A DNA stretch of 64,000 nt, taken from contig NZ_JBKQWU010000005.1 in NCBI RefSeq assembly GCF_047275745.1, positions 1 through 64,000 on the forward strand, written 5' to 3'. Of the stretch, positions 7,515-15,378 are shown one piece after another. Under the pieces are notes generated by a model. It made no database searches, was not told where the DNA came from, and saw nothing but the letters and a program-made list of their open reading frames with translations. This DNA is from Amaricoccus sp047275745 (GTDB lineage Bacteria > Pseudomonadota > Alphaproteobacteria > Rhodobacterales > Rhodobacteraceae). A program made the translations under genes and the position numbers. Within the stretch, counting starts at the first letter, position 1. The number at the start of each line of letters is the position of its first letter.

Positions 7515-8816
7515 TCAGAGCCGGTCGCGGAGGCCGTACCAGCTCATCGCGAGCACGAGGAGTGGCCAGCGGAGCGCGGGGCCGCCGGGGAATGGCGGCG
7601 ACGGCAGGCCGGCGAAGAGGTCGAAGCGTTCGGCGCTGCCCGCCACCGCCTCGGCGAGGAGCTTGCCCGCGAGGGTCGCGATGGCGACGCCGTGGCCGGA
7701 GTAGCCGGCGGCGGAAAGGAGGCCGGGGCCGAGGCGCTGGAATGACGGCATCCGGCTCATGGTGATCGCGAGCGTGCCGCCCCAGGCGTGGGTGATCCGC
7801 AGGTCCGCCAGGTCGGGATAGATGCTCAGCATCCGGGGCCGAACGAGCCCGGAGATGTCGCGGGGGAAGCGGTAGCCGTAGCTCTCGCCGCCGCCGAAGA
7901 GCATCCGCCCGTCGGCGCTGAGCCGCCAGTAGTTCACGACGAAACGCGAATCCGCCGCCGCCATGCCTTCGGGGATGAGCTGCGCGCCGCGCGCCGCGCC
8001 AAGGGGTTCGGTCGCGATGAGAAAATTGTTGATCGGCATGGCTCGCGCCGCGATTTCGGGCATGAGATCACCGAGATAGCCGTTGCAGCAGACGAGCACA
8101 TGCTCCGCCCGGACCTCGCCCTCCGCTGTCCGGACCCTGCCCCGCTCGACCGCGACCACGCGGCTCCACTCGCGGAGTCCGGCGCCCGCCGCCTCGGCCG
8201 CGCGGGCGAGGCCGAGGGCGTAGTTCAGCGGATGGAGATGCGCCGCTCCCCGGTCGAGCGCGCCACCGTGATAGACCTCGGTGCCGAGCGCCGCCGCGAT
8301 ACCGGCGCGGTCGAGCGGCTCGCAGTCCGCGTAGCCGTAGTCGCGCGCGAGCTTCTCCACCTCCGCGTGCGCCGTCGCCACGTCGCCTGCCCGGTGAACG
8401 GCGTGGACGATGCCGGGGCGATAGTCGCAGTCGATCGCATGGCGCGAGATCAGGTCGCGGACCGTCGCCTTCGCCTCCTCGGCGAGATCCCAGAGCAGCC
8501 GCGCCTTGTCGCGGCCCACGTTCGCCTCCAGCCAGTCCTGGTCGCGCCGCTGTCCGGACCCGACCTGACCCCCGTTTCGTCCCGAGGCGCCCCAGCCAAG
8601 CCGCTGCGCTTCGAGCAGCACCACGCGATACCCCCGTTCGGCGAGATGCAGCGCCGCCGAGAGCCCGGTATAGCCGCCGCCGATCACGCAGACATCCGCC
8701 ACCTCCGCGCCCCGAAGCGCGGGTCTTTCGCGGATGCCGATCGCGGTCTCGGCGTACCAGCTCGCCGGATAGGCGCCGGGCGCGTCGTTCGCGGTCAGGA
8801 GGTCGAGGCGGGACAT
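7515..8816 (-). CDS. puuB: FAD-dependent gamma-glutamylputrescine oxidase-like oxidoreductase (PuuB family)
   Basis: The 433-residue DAO-family flavoprotein begins its FAD-binding fold with VCVIGGGYTGLSAALHLAER near residue 43, followed by the LGWGASGRNGGQ motif typical of PuuB-like enzymes. Near the end is ITHAWGGTLAIT and GLLSAAGYSGHGVAIATLAG. It would oxidise gamma-glutamylated polyamines to an aldehyde with O2. It is the last gene of the polyamine operon, downstream of a PuuA-like synthetase by 31 bases. A second PuuB-like domain occurs at 15379-16662, so substrates may be divided between the two. The exact substrate is not determinable here. Confidence 0.8.
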   Translation of the reverse strand: MSRLDLLTANDAPGAYPASWYAETAIGIRERPALRGAEVADVCVIGGGYTGLSAALHLAERGYRVVLLEAQRLGWGASGRNGGQVGSGQRRDQDWLEANVGRDKARLLWDLAEEAKATVRDLISRHAIDCDYRPGIVHAVHRAGDVATAHAEVEKLARDYGYADCEPLDRAGIAAALGTEVYHGGALDRGAAHLHPLNYALGLARAAEAAGAGLREWSRVVAVERGRVRTAEGEVRAEHVLVCCNGYLGDLMPEIAARAMPINNFLIATEPLGAARGAQLIPEGMAAADSRFVVNYWRLSADGRMLFGGGESYGYRFPRDISGLVRPRMLSIYPDLADLRITHAWGGTLAITMSRMPSFQRLGPGLLSAAGYSGHGVAIATLAGKLLAEAVAGSAERFDLFAGLPSPPFPGGPALRWPLLVLAMSWYGLRDRL

Positions 8817-8847
8817 GGCCGAAGCTTGAGAGGGGACAAGGGCGGGC

Positions 8848-10221
8848 TCAGACGTTCAGCAGCAGATGATCCCGCTCCCAGGGGCTGATCACGCGGAGGA
8901 AGGTCTCGACCTCGTCGCGCTTGATCGCCTGATAGAGCGCGCAGAACTCATGCCCCAGCACTTGCGTCATCTCCGGCGCCTCGTCGAAATGATCGAGCGC
9001 GGCGAGCAGGTCGCGGCCGAGCGCGCGGGGCCGGTGATAGGCCTCTCCCGCCACCGCCTCGCGCGGCTTCATGGCTTGAGTGATCCCGAGATAGCCGCAG
9101 GCGAGCGAGGCCGCGAGCGCGAGATAGGGGTTGCAGTCCATGCCGACGACACGGTTCTCGACCCGACGGGCGTCGGGATGGCTGATCGGCACGCGGATGC
9201 CCGTGGTGCGGTTGTCCGGCCCCCATTCGAGGTTGATCGGCGCGGCGCCGCCGGGAACGAAGCGGCGGTAGCTGTTCACATAGGGCGCGAAGACGGCGAG
9301 CACGATCGGCACGTAGCGCTGCAGCCCGGCGACGAAGCCGTGGAAGGCATCGGTCGGCCCGCCGTTCTCGCCGGTGAAGATGTTGCGGCCCGTGGCTATG
9401 TCGACCACCGACTGATGGATATGCATCGCCGAGCCCGGCTCGTCCTGCATCGGCTTGGCCATGAAGGTCGCGAAGCAGTTGTTGCGGAGCGCGGCCTCGC
9501 GGATCGTGCGCTTGAAGAAGAACACCTGATCGGCGAGTTTCACCGGATCGCCGTGCAGCAGGTTGATCTCCACCTGGCCGGCGCCGCCTTCCTGGATGAT
9601 CGTGTCGATCTCGAACCCCTGCGCCTCGGCGAATTCGTAGATGTCGTCGATGACCTTGCCGTATTCGTCGACCGCCGACATCGAATAGGCCTGGCGCGAG
9701 ACCATCTGCCGGCCGGTCCGGCCCACCGGCGGTTCGATCGGCTCGTTCGGATTGAGGTTCGGCTTGATCAGGTAGAACTCCATCTCCGGCGCTACCACCG
9801 GCCGCCAGCCGCGCGCCTCGTAGAGCCCGACGACGCGCTTGAGCACATTGCGGGGCGAGACCGGGACGGCCTTGCCGCTCAGATCCTCGACGTTGTGGAT
9901 GACCTGCAGCGTGATGTCGTCGGCCCAGGGCGCGGCCGTGGCGGTCGCGTAGTCGGGCTTCAGCACCATGTCGCTCTCGGTCCATTGCATCACGTCGTGC
10001 ATGTCGACGTAATCGCCCGAGATCGTCTGATGGAAGATCGAGGTCGGCAGGAACATCCGGTCCTCGCGGACGAATTTCGCCGCCGGCATCGCCTTGCCGC
10101 GCGACATGCCGGCGATGTCGGGGACGATGCATTCCACCTCCTCGATGCGGCGTCCGGCGAGCCATTCGCGGAAGGTCTCCGGCAGCCTCGCGTTGAATTC
10201 GGCGGGGGAAGGCGGGGGCAT
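8848..10221 (-). CDS. puuA: Glutamine synthetase-family gamma-glutamylpolyamine synthetase (PuuA-like)
   Basis: This 457-residue protein belongs to the glutamine synthetase superfamily. It has an N-terminal beta-grasp domain (EVECIVPDIAGMSRGK) and catalytic motifs MEFYL, GGAGQVEINLLHG, SAMHIHQSV, NSYRRFVPG and NRTTGIRVP. It would ligate glutamate to putrescine or a related amine with ATP, the first step of the Puu pathway. The start MPPPSPAEF is chosen because a longer reading overlaps agmatinase; the ATG at 10221 lies 8 bases after the agmatinase stop. It sits between agmatinase, which makes putrescine, and PuuB. A true ammonia-assimilating role is unlikely in this operon. Confidence 0.82.
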   Translation of the reverse strand: MPPPSPAEFNARLPETFREWLAGRRIEEVECIVPDIAGMSRGKAMPAAKFVREDRMFLPTSIFHQTISGDYVDMHDVMQWTESDMVLKPDYATATAAPWADDITLQVIHNVEDLSGKAVPVSPRNVLKRVVGLYEARGWRPVVAPEMEFYLIKPNLNPNEPIEPPVGRTGRQMVSRQAYSMSAVDEYGKVIDDIYEFAEAQGFEIDTIIQEGGAGQVEINLLHGDPVKLADQVFFFKRTIREAALRNNCFATFMAKPMQDEPGSAMHIHQSVVDIATGRNIFTGENGGPTDAFHGFVAGLQRYVPIVLAVFAPYVNSYRRFVPGGAAPINLEWGPDNRTTGIRVPISHPDARRVENRVVGMDCNPYLALAASLACGYLGITQAMKPREAVAGEAYHRPRALGRDLLAALDHFDEAPEMTQVLGHEFCALYQAIKRDEVETFLRVISPWERDHLLLNV

Positions 10222-10229
10222 GTGGGTCC

Positions 10230-11198
10230 TCAGAGTTTGCCGACCGGCACGCGCGCGGCGCCGGCCGCCTCCGCGAGCAGGCACAGCCAGTCATGGGCGA
10301 GATGCGCCGCGGCGAGCGCGGTGATCTCGGCGTGGTCGAAGGGCGGCGAGACCTCGACGAGGTCCATGCCGACGAGGTTGAGCCCGGCGAGGCCGCGGAC
10401 GAATTCGAGCGCCTGCCAGCTCGCGAGCCCGCCCGGAACCGGCGTTCCGGTACCCGGCGCGAAGGCCGGGTCGAGCCCGTCGATGTCGAAGGAGAGATAG
10501 ACCGGCGCACCGCCCGCCCGCTCCCGGACGGCGGCGATCGCGGCGCCGATCCCCTCGCGATGGACCCAGGGCGCGCTCAGGATCTGGAGTCCTTCGTCGG
10601 ACTCGTGGAAGGTGCGGATGCCGACCTGCGTCGAGCGCGCCGGATCGACGATGCCCTCGCGGATCGCCCGGCCCATCATCGTGCCGTGGTCGATCCGGCC
10701 CGGATCGTCGGGCCAGAGGTCGCCATGCGCGTCGACCTGCACGAGCGCGAGTGGTCCGTGGACCGCGGCATGCGCGCGCAGAAGCGGCCAGGCGATGAAG
10801 TGATCGCCACCGAGCGTCAGCAGCTTCGTCCCCGTCGCGAGGATAGCCGCCGCCTGCGCCTCGATATCGGGCGCGACGGTCTCGGGATGGTGCGGATCGA
10901 TGAAGGCGTCGCCGTGGTCGATGACCGCGAGCGTCTCGAAAGGGTCGAAGCCGAAGGGGAAGGCCCTGAGTTCCGCGAGTTGCACCGAGGCCGCGCGGAT
11001 CGCGCGGGGGCCGAGGCGGCAGCCGGGCCGGTAGGTGACGGAGGCGTCATAAGGCACGCCCCAGACCGCCACGTCCACGCCGTCGAGATCGCGCGTATAC
11101 CGCCGGCGCAGGAAGGAGAGCGCGCCGCCATAGGTCATCTCCGCCCAGCGCGCCCGGTTGTCGCGCGCCCGGAACGCCTGATCGCCCTTCTCAGCCAT
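10230..11198 (-). CDS. speB: Agmatinase / guanidino-acid ureohydrolase
   Basis: The 322-residue ureohydrolase would hydrolyse agmatine to putrescine and urea. The binuclear Mn site is intact: GGDHFIAWP, DAHGDLWPDD and SFDIDGLDPAFAPGTGTP supply the His and Asp ligands. It overlaps the preceding permease gene by eight bases and precedes the PuuA-like synthetase, so agmatine taken up or made could be fed into the gamma-glutamyl route. Family members can also act on guanidinobutyrate, which is the main alternative. Confidence 0.87.
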   Translation of the reverse strand: MAEKGDQAFRARDNRARWAEMTYGGALSFLRRRYTRDLDGVDVAVWGVPYDASVTYRPGCRLGPRAIRAASVQLAELRAFPFGFDPFETLAVIDHGDAFIDPHHPETVAPDIEAQAAAILATGTKLLTLGGDHFIAWPLLRAHAAVHGPLALVQVDAHGDLWPDDPGRIDHGTMMGRAIREGIVDPARSTQVGIRTFHESDEGLQILSAPWVHREGIGAAIAAVRERAGGAPVYLSFDIDGLDPAFAPGTGTPVPGGLASWQALEFVRGLAGLNLVGMDLVEVSPPFDHAEITALAAAHLAHDWLCLLAEAAGAARVPVGKL

Positions 11199-11994
11199 CC
11201 CGCTTCGTCCCGCGCCGCATCTGCCAGGTGGCGATACCGACGCCGATCGCGACGATGGCGATGATGATCGTCGCGAGCGCGTTGATGTCGGGGCTGACCC
11301 CGAGGCGGACCTTGGAGAAGATCACCATCGGCAGGGTCGAGGCGCCGGGGCCGGTGACGAAGCTCGCCACCACGAGATCGTCGAGCGAGAGCGTGAAGGC
11401 CAGCAGCCAGCCGGCGACGAGCGCGGGGGCGATGACGGGGATCGTGATGTCGAAGAACACCCGCGCCGGTCTCGCGCCGAGGTCCATCGCCGCTTCCTCG
11501 AGGCTCTCGTCGAGGCTCGCCAGCCGGCTTTGCGCCACGACGGTGACATAGGCCATGCAGAAGGTCGTATGCGCGATGATGATCGTCGTCATGCCCCGCC
11601 CCGCCGGCCAGCCGATCAGCTGCTCCATCGAGACGAAGAGCAGGAGCAGCGAGAGCCCGGTGATGACCTCGGGCATGACGAGCGGCGCGGTCGACATGCC
11701 GGTCAGGATCGCCCTACCCCGGAACGGCCCGAAGCGCGTCAGCACGAAGGCCGCGAGCGTGCCGAGAATGGTCGCCAGCGTCGCCGAGGACATCGCGACC
11801 TTGAGACTGATCCAGGCAGCGGAGAGGATCTGCGGATCGCGGAACAGTTCGCCGTACCACTTGGTCGAGAATCCGCCCCAGACGGTGACGAGCTTGCTCT
11901 CGTTGAAGCTGAAGATGACGAGCGAGAGGATCGGCGCGTAAAGGAAGGCGAAGCCGAGGATCACGATGGCCGGCAGCAGGATGCCCTTGCGCAT
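11191..11994 (-). CDS. potI: Putrescine/spermidine ABC transporter permease (PotI/PotC type)
   Basis: The 267-residue inner-membrane protein has about six hydrophobic segments, beginning LLPAIVILGFAFLYAPIL. The cytoplasmic EAA loop is recognisable as LEEAAMDLGARPARVFFDITIP, which contacts the ATPase. It is the second permease of the Pot system, starting one base after the PotH stop and overlapping agmatinase at its 3' end. Together with PotF, PotG and PotH it would import putrescine or a similar polyamine. Confidence 0.88.
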   Translation of the reverse strand: MRKGILLPAIVILGFAFLYAPILSLVIFSFNESKLVTVWGGFSTKWYGELFRDPQILSAAWISLKVAMSSATLATILGTLAAFVLTRFGPFRGRAILTGMSTAPLVMPEVITGLSLLLLFVSMEQLIGWPAGRGMTTIIIAHTTFCMAYVTVVAQSRLASLDESLEEAAMDLGARPARVFFDITIPVIAPALVAGWLLAFTLSLDDLVVASFVTGPGASTLPMVIFSKVRLGVSPDINALATIIIAIVAIGVGIATWQMRRGTKRDG

Positions 11995-11995
11995 C

Positions 11996-12931
11996 TCAGT
12001 CCTCCGTCCGCTGCTGCGCCGAGCGCAGGATCATGATCGGGACCACGAGGGCGACCAGCATCGCGATCGCCACCGCGCTCGCCGTCGGCCAGTCGCGGTT
12101 CGAGAAGAATTCGTTCCAGAGCACGCGCCCGATCATCAGCGTATCCGGCCCGCCCAGCAGTTCCGGGATCACGAATTCGCCGATCGCCGGCACGAAGACC
12201 AGCATGAAGCCCGCGATGATCCCCGGCATCGAGAGCGGCAGCGTCACATGCAGGAAGGTCGTCAGCGGCCGGGCGCCGAGATCGGCCGAGGCCTCCAGCA
12301 GCGCCTCGTCGAGCTTCACGAGATTGGCGTAGAGCGGCAGGATCATGAACGGCAGATACGTATAGACGACACCGAGATAGACGGCGAAATTCGTCTGCAG
12401 GAGCACCAGCGGCTGATCGATGATCCCGGTCCAGATCAGGAAATTGTTGATGACCCCGTTCGAGCGCAGGAACCCCTGCCACGCGTAGACGCGCAGGAGG
12501 AACGAGGTCCAAAACGGCAGGATCACCAGCATGAGCAGGATCGACCGCGGGCCCTCGGGCTGGCGCGCGATGTAATAGGCGATCGGATAGCCGATCAGGA
12601 GCGCGATCACCGCCGAGATGAAGGCGAGCCGGATCGAGAAGAAATAGGCGGTGATGTAGAGCGGATCGTCGAAGAGATAGGCGTAGTTCCCGAAACTCAG
12701 CGTGACGACGAGCTGGCTCTCGATCCATTCCCAGATCGGCAGATAGGGCGGCATCGCGATCGCCGGCTCGCTGACGGAGAGCTTGGCAACGACGAGGAAC
12801 GGGATCAGGAAGAAGACGAGAAGCCAGAGCATCGGCACCGCGACGACGAGCCCGCGCCCGCCGAGGCCGAGCCGCCGGAGCAGCGCGGCGGTCCAGCGCA
12901 GCGGCGGAATGCGCTCGATCACATCGCTCAT
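11996..12931 (-). CDS. potH: Putrescine/spermidine ABC transporter permease (PotH/PotB type)
   Basis: The 311-residue permease has a cytoplasmic N-terminus, a first membrane segment GLVVAVPMLWLLVFFLIPF and five further hydrophobic stretches. Its EAA loop reads LLEASADLGARPLTTFLHVTLP. The ATG overlaps the PotG stop as ATGA, which suggests translational coupling, and PotI follows one base later. It forms the heterodimeric channel with PotI. Confidence 0.88.
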   Translation of the reverse strand: MSDVIERIPPLRWTAALLRRLGLGGRGLVVAVPMLWLLVFFLIPFLVVAKLSVSEPAIAMPPYLPIWEWIESQLVVTLSFGNYAYLFDDPLYITAYFFSIRLAFISAVIALLIGYPIAYYIARQPEGPRSILLMLVILPFWTSFLLRVYAWQGFLRSNGVINNFLIWTGIIDQPLVLLQTNFAVYLGVVYTYLPFMILPLYANLVKLDEALLEASADLGARPLTTFLHVTLPLSMPGIIAGFMLVFVPAIGEFVIPELLGGPDTLMIGRVLWNEFFSNRDWPTASAVAIAMLVALVVPIMILRSAQQRTED

Positions 12932-14067
12932 CGCGTCAGCACCACGCCGGCGTTGTCCGCCCAGGACGCCCAGACATCCTCGTGCCAGGTGATCGTGTCC
13001 TCCTCGTGGCGCGACAGGTTCGCGCGCGTCGCATGGACGTATTTCCCGCTCGCGAGCTTCAGGCGATAGATCGAGAGATTACCCATATAGGCGACCTCCT
13101 CGACATAGACGGGAAAGGCATTGCGGACCCCCTCGGGCCGTTCCCGCGTCAGCCGGATCTTCTCGGGGCGGATCGCGTACCAGAGCTTCTGGTCGATCGT
13201 GCAGGAGACGCCGTGCCCGACATGGACCGGGCCCTGGAGCTCGGGGACATCGAGGCGGACATAATCCACCTCGTCCTCGCTCACCCGCCCCTCGAACATG
13301 TTCACCGAACCGATGAAATCGGCGACGAAACGTGAATCGGGATGTTCGTAGATCTCGGGCGGTTCGCCAACCTGCACGATCTGACCCGCGTTCATGACGC
13401 CGATCCGGCTCGCCAGCGTCATCGCCTCCTCCTGGTCGTGGGTGACGACGATGAAGGTGACGCCGAGCGTCTCCTGGATCTTGATGAGCTCGAACTGCGT
13501 CTCCTCGCGCAGTTTCTTGTCGAGCGCGCCGAGCGGCTCGTCGAGGAGCAGGAGCTTCGGCCGTTTCACGAGGCTCCGCGCGAGCGCCACCCGCTGCCGC
13601 TGGCCGCCCGAGAGCTGATGCGGCTTGCGGCCGGCGAAGGGCGTGAGCTGCACGAGCTTCAGCATCTCGGCGACCTTCTCCATCGCCTCCGCCTTCCTCA
13701 CCCCGTCGCGGAACAGGCCATAGGCGACATTCTTCTCCACCGTCATGTGCGGGAACAGCGCGTAGGACTGGAACATCATGTTGGTCGGGCGCTCGTAGGG
13801 CGCCTTGCCGGCCATGTCCTGCCCGTCGATCTCGATCCGCCCCTCGGTCGGCGTCTCGAACCCCGCGAGCATCCGGAGCAGCGTCGATTTCCCGCACCCC
13901 GATCCGCCGAGCAGGCAGAAGAGCTCGCCCTTGTAGATGTCGAGGCTCACGTCATCGACGGCGTAGAAATCCCCGAACCGCTTGGTGACCTTCGATATTC
14001 GCACGAAGGGCGGCTCGGCGCCGCTGATCCAGGGTTTTGACGTGACAGGGAGAACAGGGCTGTTCAT
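12928..14067 (-). CDS. potG: Putrescine/spermidine ABC transporter ATP-binding protein
   Basis: The 379-residue ATPase has Walker A GGSGCGKST near residue 50, the Q loop MMFQSYALFPHMTV, the signature LSGGQRQRVALARSL, Walker B LLLLDEPLGALD and the switch His in VVTHDQEEAM. A C-terminal TOBE-type regulatory domain follows. The start MNSPVLPV is chosen from the usual PotG length; a longer reading adds an unrelated arginine-rich extension. It energises uptake through PotHI and lies 187 bases after PotF, a gap containing stem-loops. Confidence 0.9.
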   Translation of the reverse strand: MNSPVLPVTSKPWISGAEPPFVRISKVTKRFGDFYAVDDVSLDIYKGELFCLLGGSGCGKSTLLRMLAGFETPTEGRIEIDGQDMAGKAPYERPTNMMFQSYALFPHMTVEKNVAYGLFRDGVRKAEAMEKVAEMLKLVQLTPFAGRKPHQLSGGQRQRVALARSLVKRPKLLLLDEPLGALDKKLREETQFELIKIQETLGVTFIVVTHDQEEAMTLASRIGVMNAGQIVQVGEPPEIYEHPDSRFVADFIGSVNMFEGRVSEDEVDYVRLDVPELQGPVHVGHGVSCTIDQKLWYAIRPEKIRLTRERPEGVRNAFPVYVEEVAYMGNLSIYRLKLASGKYVHATRANLSRHEEDTITWHEDVWASWADNAGVVLTR

Positions 14068-14182
14068 GCAAGCTCCGCGTGCGAGCGGCGCGACCCTCCT
14101 CCGCGCCGGTTCGCCCGAGCTTAGGCGGGACGCGCCGAGGCTGTAAAGCGTCGCGCCGCCGCGGGACCGGGGAGAACCGGGT

Positions 14183-14217
14183 TTCGCCATGCGAAGGCCG
14201 GATCCCGCGGGACCCGG
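14183..14217 (-). terminator. Stem-loops in the potF-potG gap
   Basis: Two hairpins follow potF on the minus strand: a near-perfect palindrome of CCGGGTCCCG-CGGGATCCGG type at 14198-14217, and TTCGC-CAT-GCGAA at 14183-14195. No U tract follows. Such elements often stabilise the binding-protein mRNA or partly terminate transcription, so that more PotF than PotGHI is made. That role is inference. Confidence 0.4.
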
Positions 14218-14254
14218 CTCCCGTATCGCGAAGAAAAGCCCGTGTGCGATCGAC

Positions 14255-15346
14255 TTACTGGCCGGTCTTCACCGTGGTCCAGAGCCGGGTGATCACCCGG
14301 TCGGTCCGCGCGTCATAGACCTCGGTCGGGAACAGCTTCGCAAGTACGTCCGGCGTCGGGAAGATCGCCGGATCGTCCCGGACCTCCGCGTCCACCAGCG
14401 GCATCGCGGCGGTATTGGCATTCGCGTACCAGACATAGTTGGTGATGTCGGCGGTGACCTGCGGGTCCATGATGAAGTTGATCCAGGCGAGCGCGCCTTC
14501 GGGATTGGGCGCGTCGGCCGGGATCGCCATCATGTCGAACCACTGCTGCGCGCCTTCCTTCGGCACCGAATAGGCGATCTCGTTGCCGTTGCCCGCCTCC
14601 TCCGCCCGCGCGGCGGCGATGAAGACATCACCCGAGAAGCCGAGCGCGAGACAGGTCTCGCCGTTCGCGAGGTCGGATATGTACTGCGAGGAATGGAAAT
14701 AGCGGACGAAGGGCCGGATCGCCTGGAGCGTCTCGGCGGCCTTCTCGAGATCCGCGGTCTCCTTGCTCAGGGGATCGAGGCCGAGATAGGCGAGCACGCT
14801 CGGGATGACCTCGGAGGGGGAGTCGAGCAGCGAGATGCCGCAATCGGCGAGCTTCTCCGCGTACTGCGGATCGAAGATCAGCGACCAGCTGTCCGTCGGC
14901 GCATCCTCGCCCAGCCGCTCGGCGACTTTTCCGGCATTGTAGCCGATGCCGTTGGTGCCCCACATGTAGATGACGCCATGCGCGTTCTCGGGGTCATAGG
15001 CCGCCGCCTGCTTCATGAGCTCGGGGTCCATGTTCGCGAGGTTCGGCAGCTTCGACTTGTCGAGCGGCTGATACACGCCCGCGGCGATCTGCCGCTGCAG
15101 GAACTGGCTCGTCGGCACCACGACATCGTAACCGGAACGGCCGGCCAGCAACTTCGCCTCCAGCGTCTCGTTCGAATCGTAGACGTCGTAGACCACCTTC
15201 ATCCCCGTCGCCGCTTCGAATTTCGCGACGGTATCCTCGGCGATATAGTCCGACCAGTTGTAGACATGGACGACATTCTCCTGCGCCAGCGCCGGGACGG
15301 CGGCCGCGGCGAGGAGAAGGCTAGCTAGGCTGAGACTGCGGAGCAT
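14255..15346 (-). CDS. potF: Periplasmic polyamine-binding protein
   Basis: The 363-residue PotD/PotF-family protein begins with a signal peptide (MLRSLSLASLLLAAAAVPALAQ) and continues ENVVHVYNWSDYIAEDTVAKF, the classic PotF opening. LAGRSGYDVVVPTSQFL and NGIGYNAG are further family signatures. It would capture putrescine or another polyamine in the periplasm and deliver it to PotHI. The start at 15346 is supported by the signal peptide; the longer reading to 15415 overlaps the upstream gene. It starts 32 bases after the sulfotransferase-PuuB fusion gene. Confidence 0.9.
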   Translation of the reverse strand: MLRSLSLASLLLAAAAVPALAQENVVHVYNWSDYIAEDTVAKFEAATGMKVVYDVYDSNETLEAKLLAGRSGYDVVVPTSQFLQRQIAAGVYQPLDKSKLPNLANMDPELMKQAAAYDPENAHGVIYMWGTNGIGYNAGKVAERLGEDAPTDSWSLIFDPQYAEKLADCGISLLDSPSEVIPSVLAYLGLDPLSKETADLEKAAETLQAIRPFVRYFHSSQYISDLANGETCLALGFSGDVFIAAARAEEAGNGNEIAYSVPKEGAQQWFDMMAIPADAPNPEGALAWINFIMDPQVTADITNYVWYANANTAAMPLVDAEVRDDPAIFPTPDVLAKLFPTEVYDARTDRVITRLWTTVKTGQ

Positions 15347-15378
15347 CGGAGATCCTTGTAGCAGCGGAAAGTGGACAT

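Noticed and set aside
14068..14254. A small gene between potF and potG
   Set aside because: The stretch contains stem-loops and no frame with a plausible start and composition.
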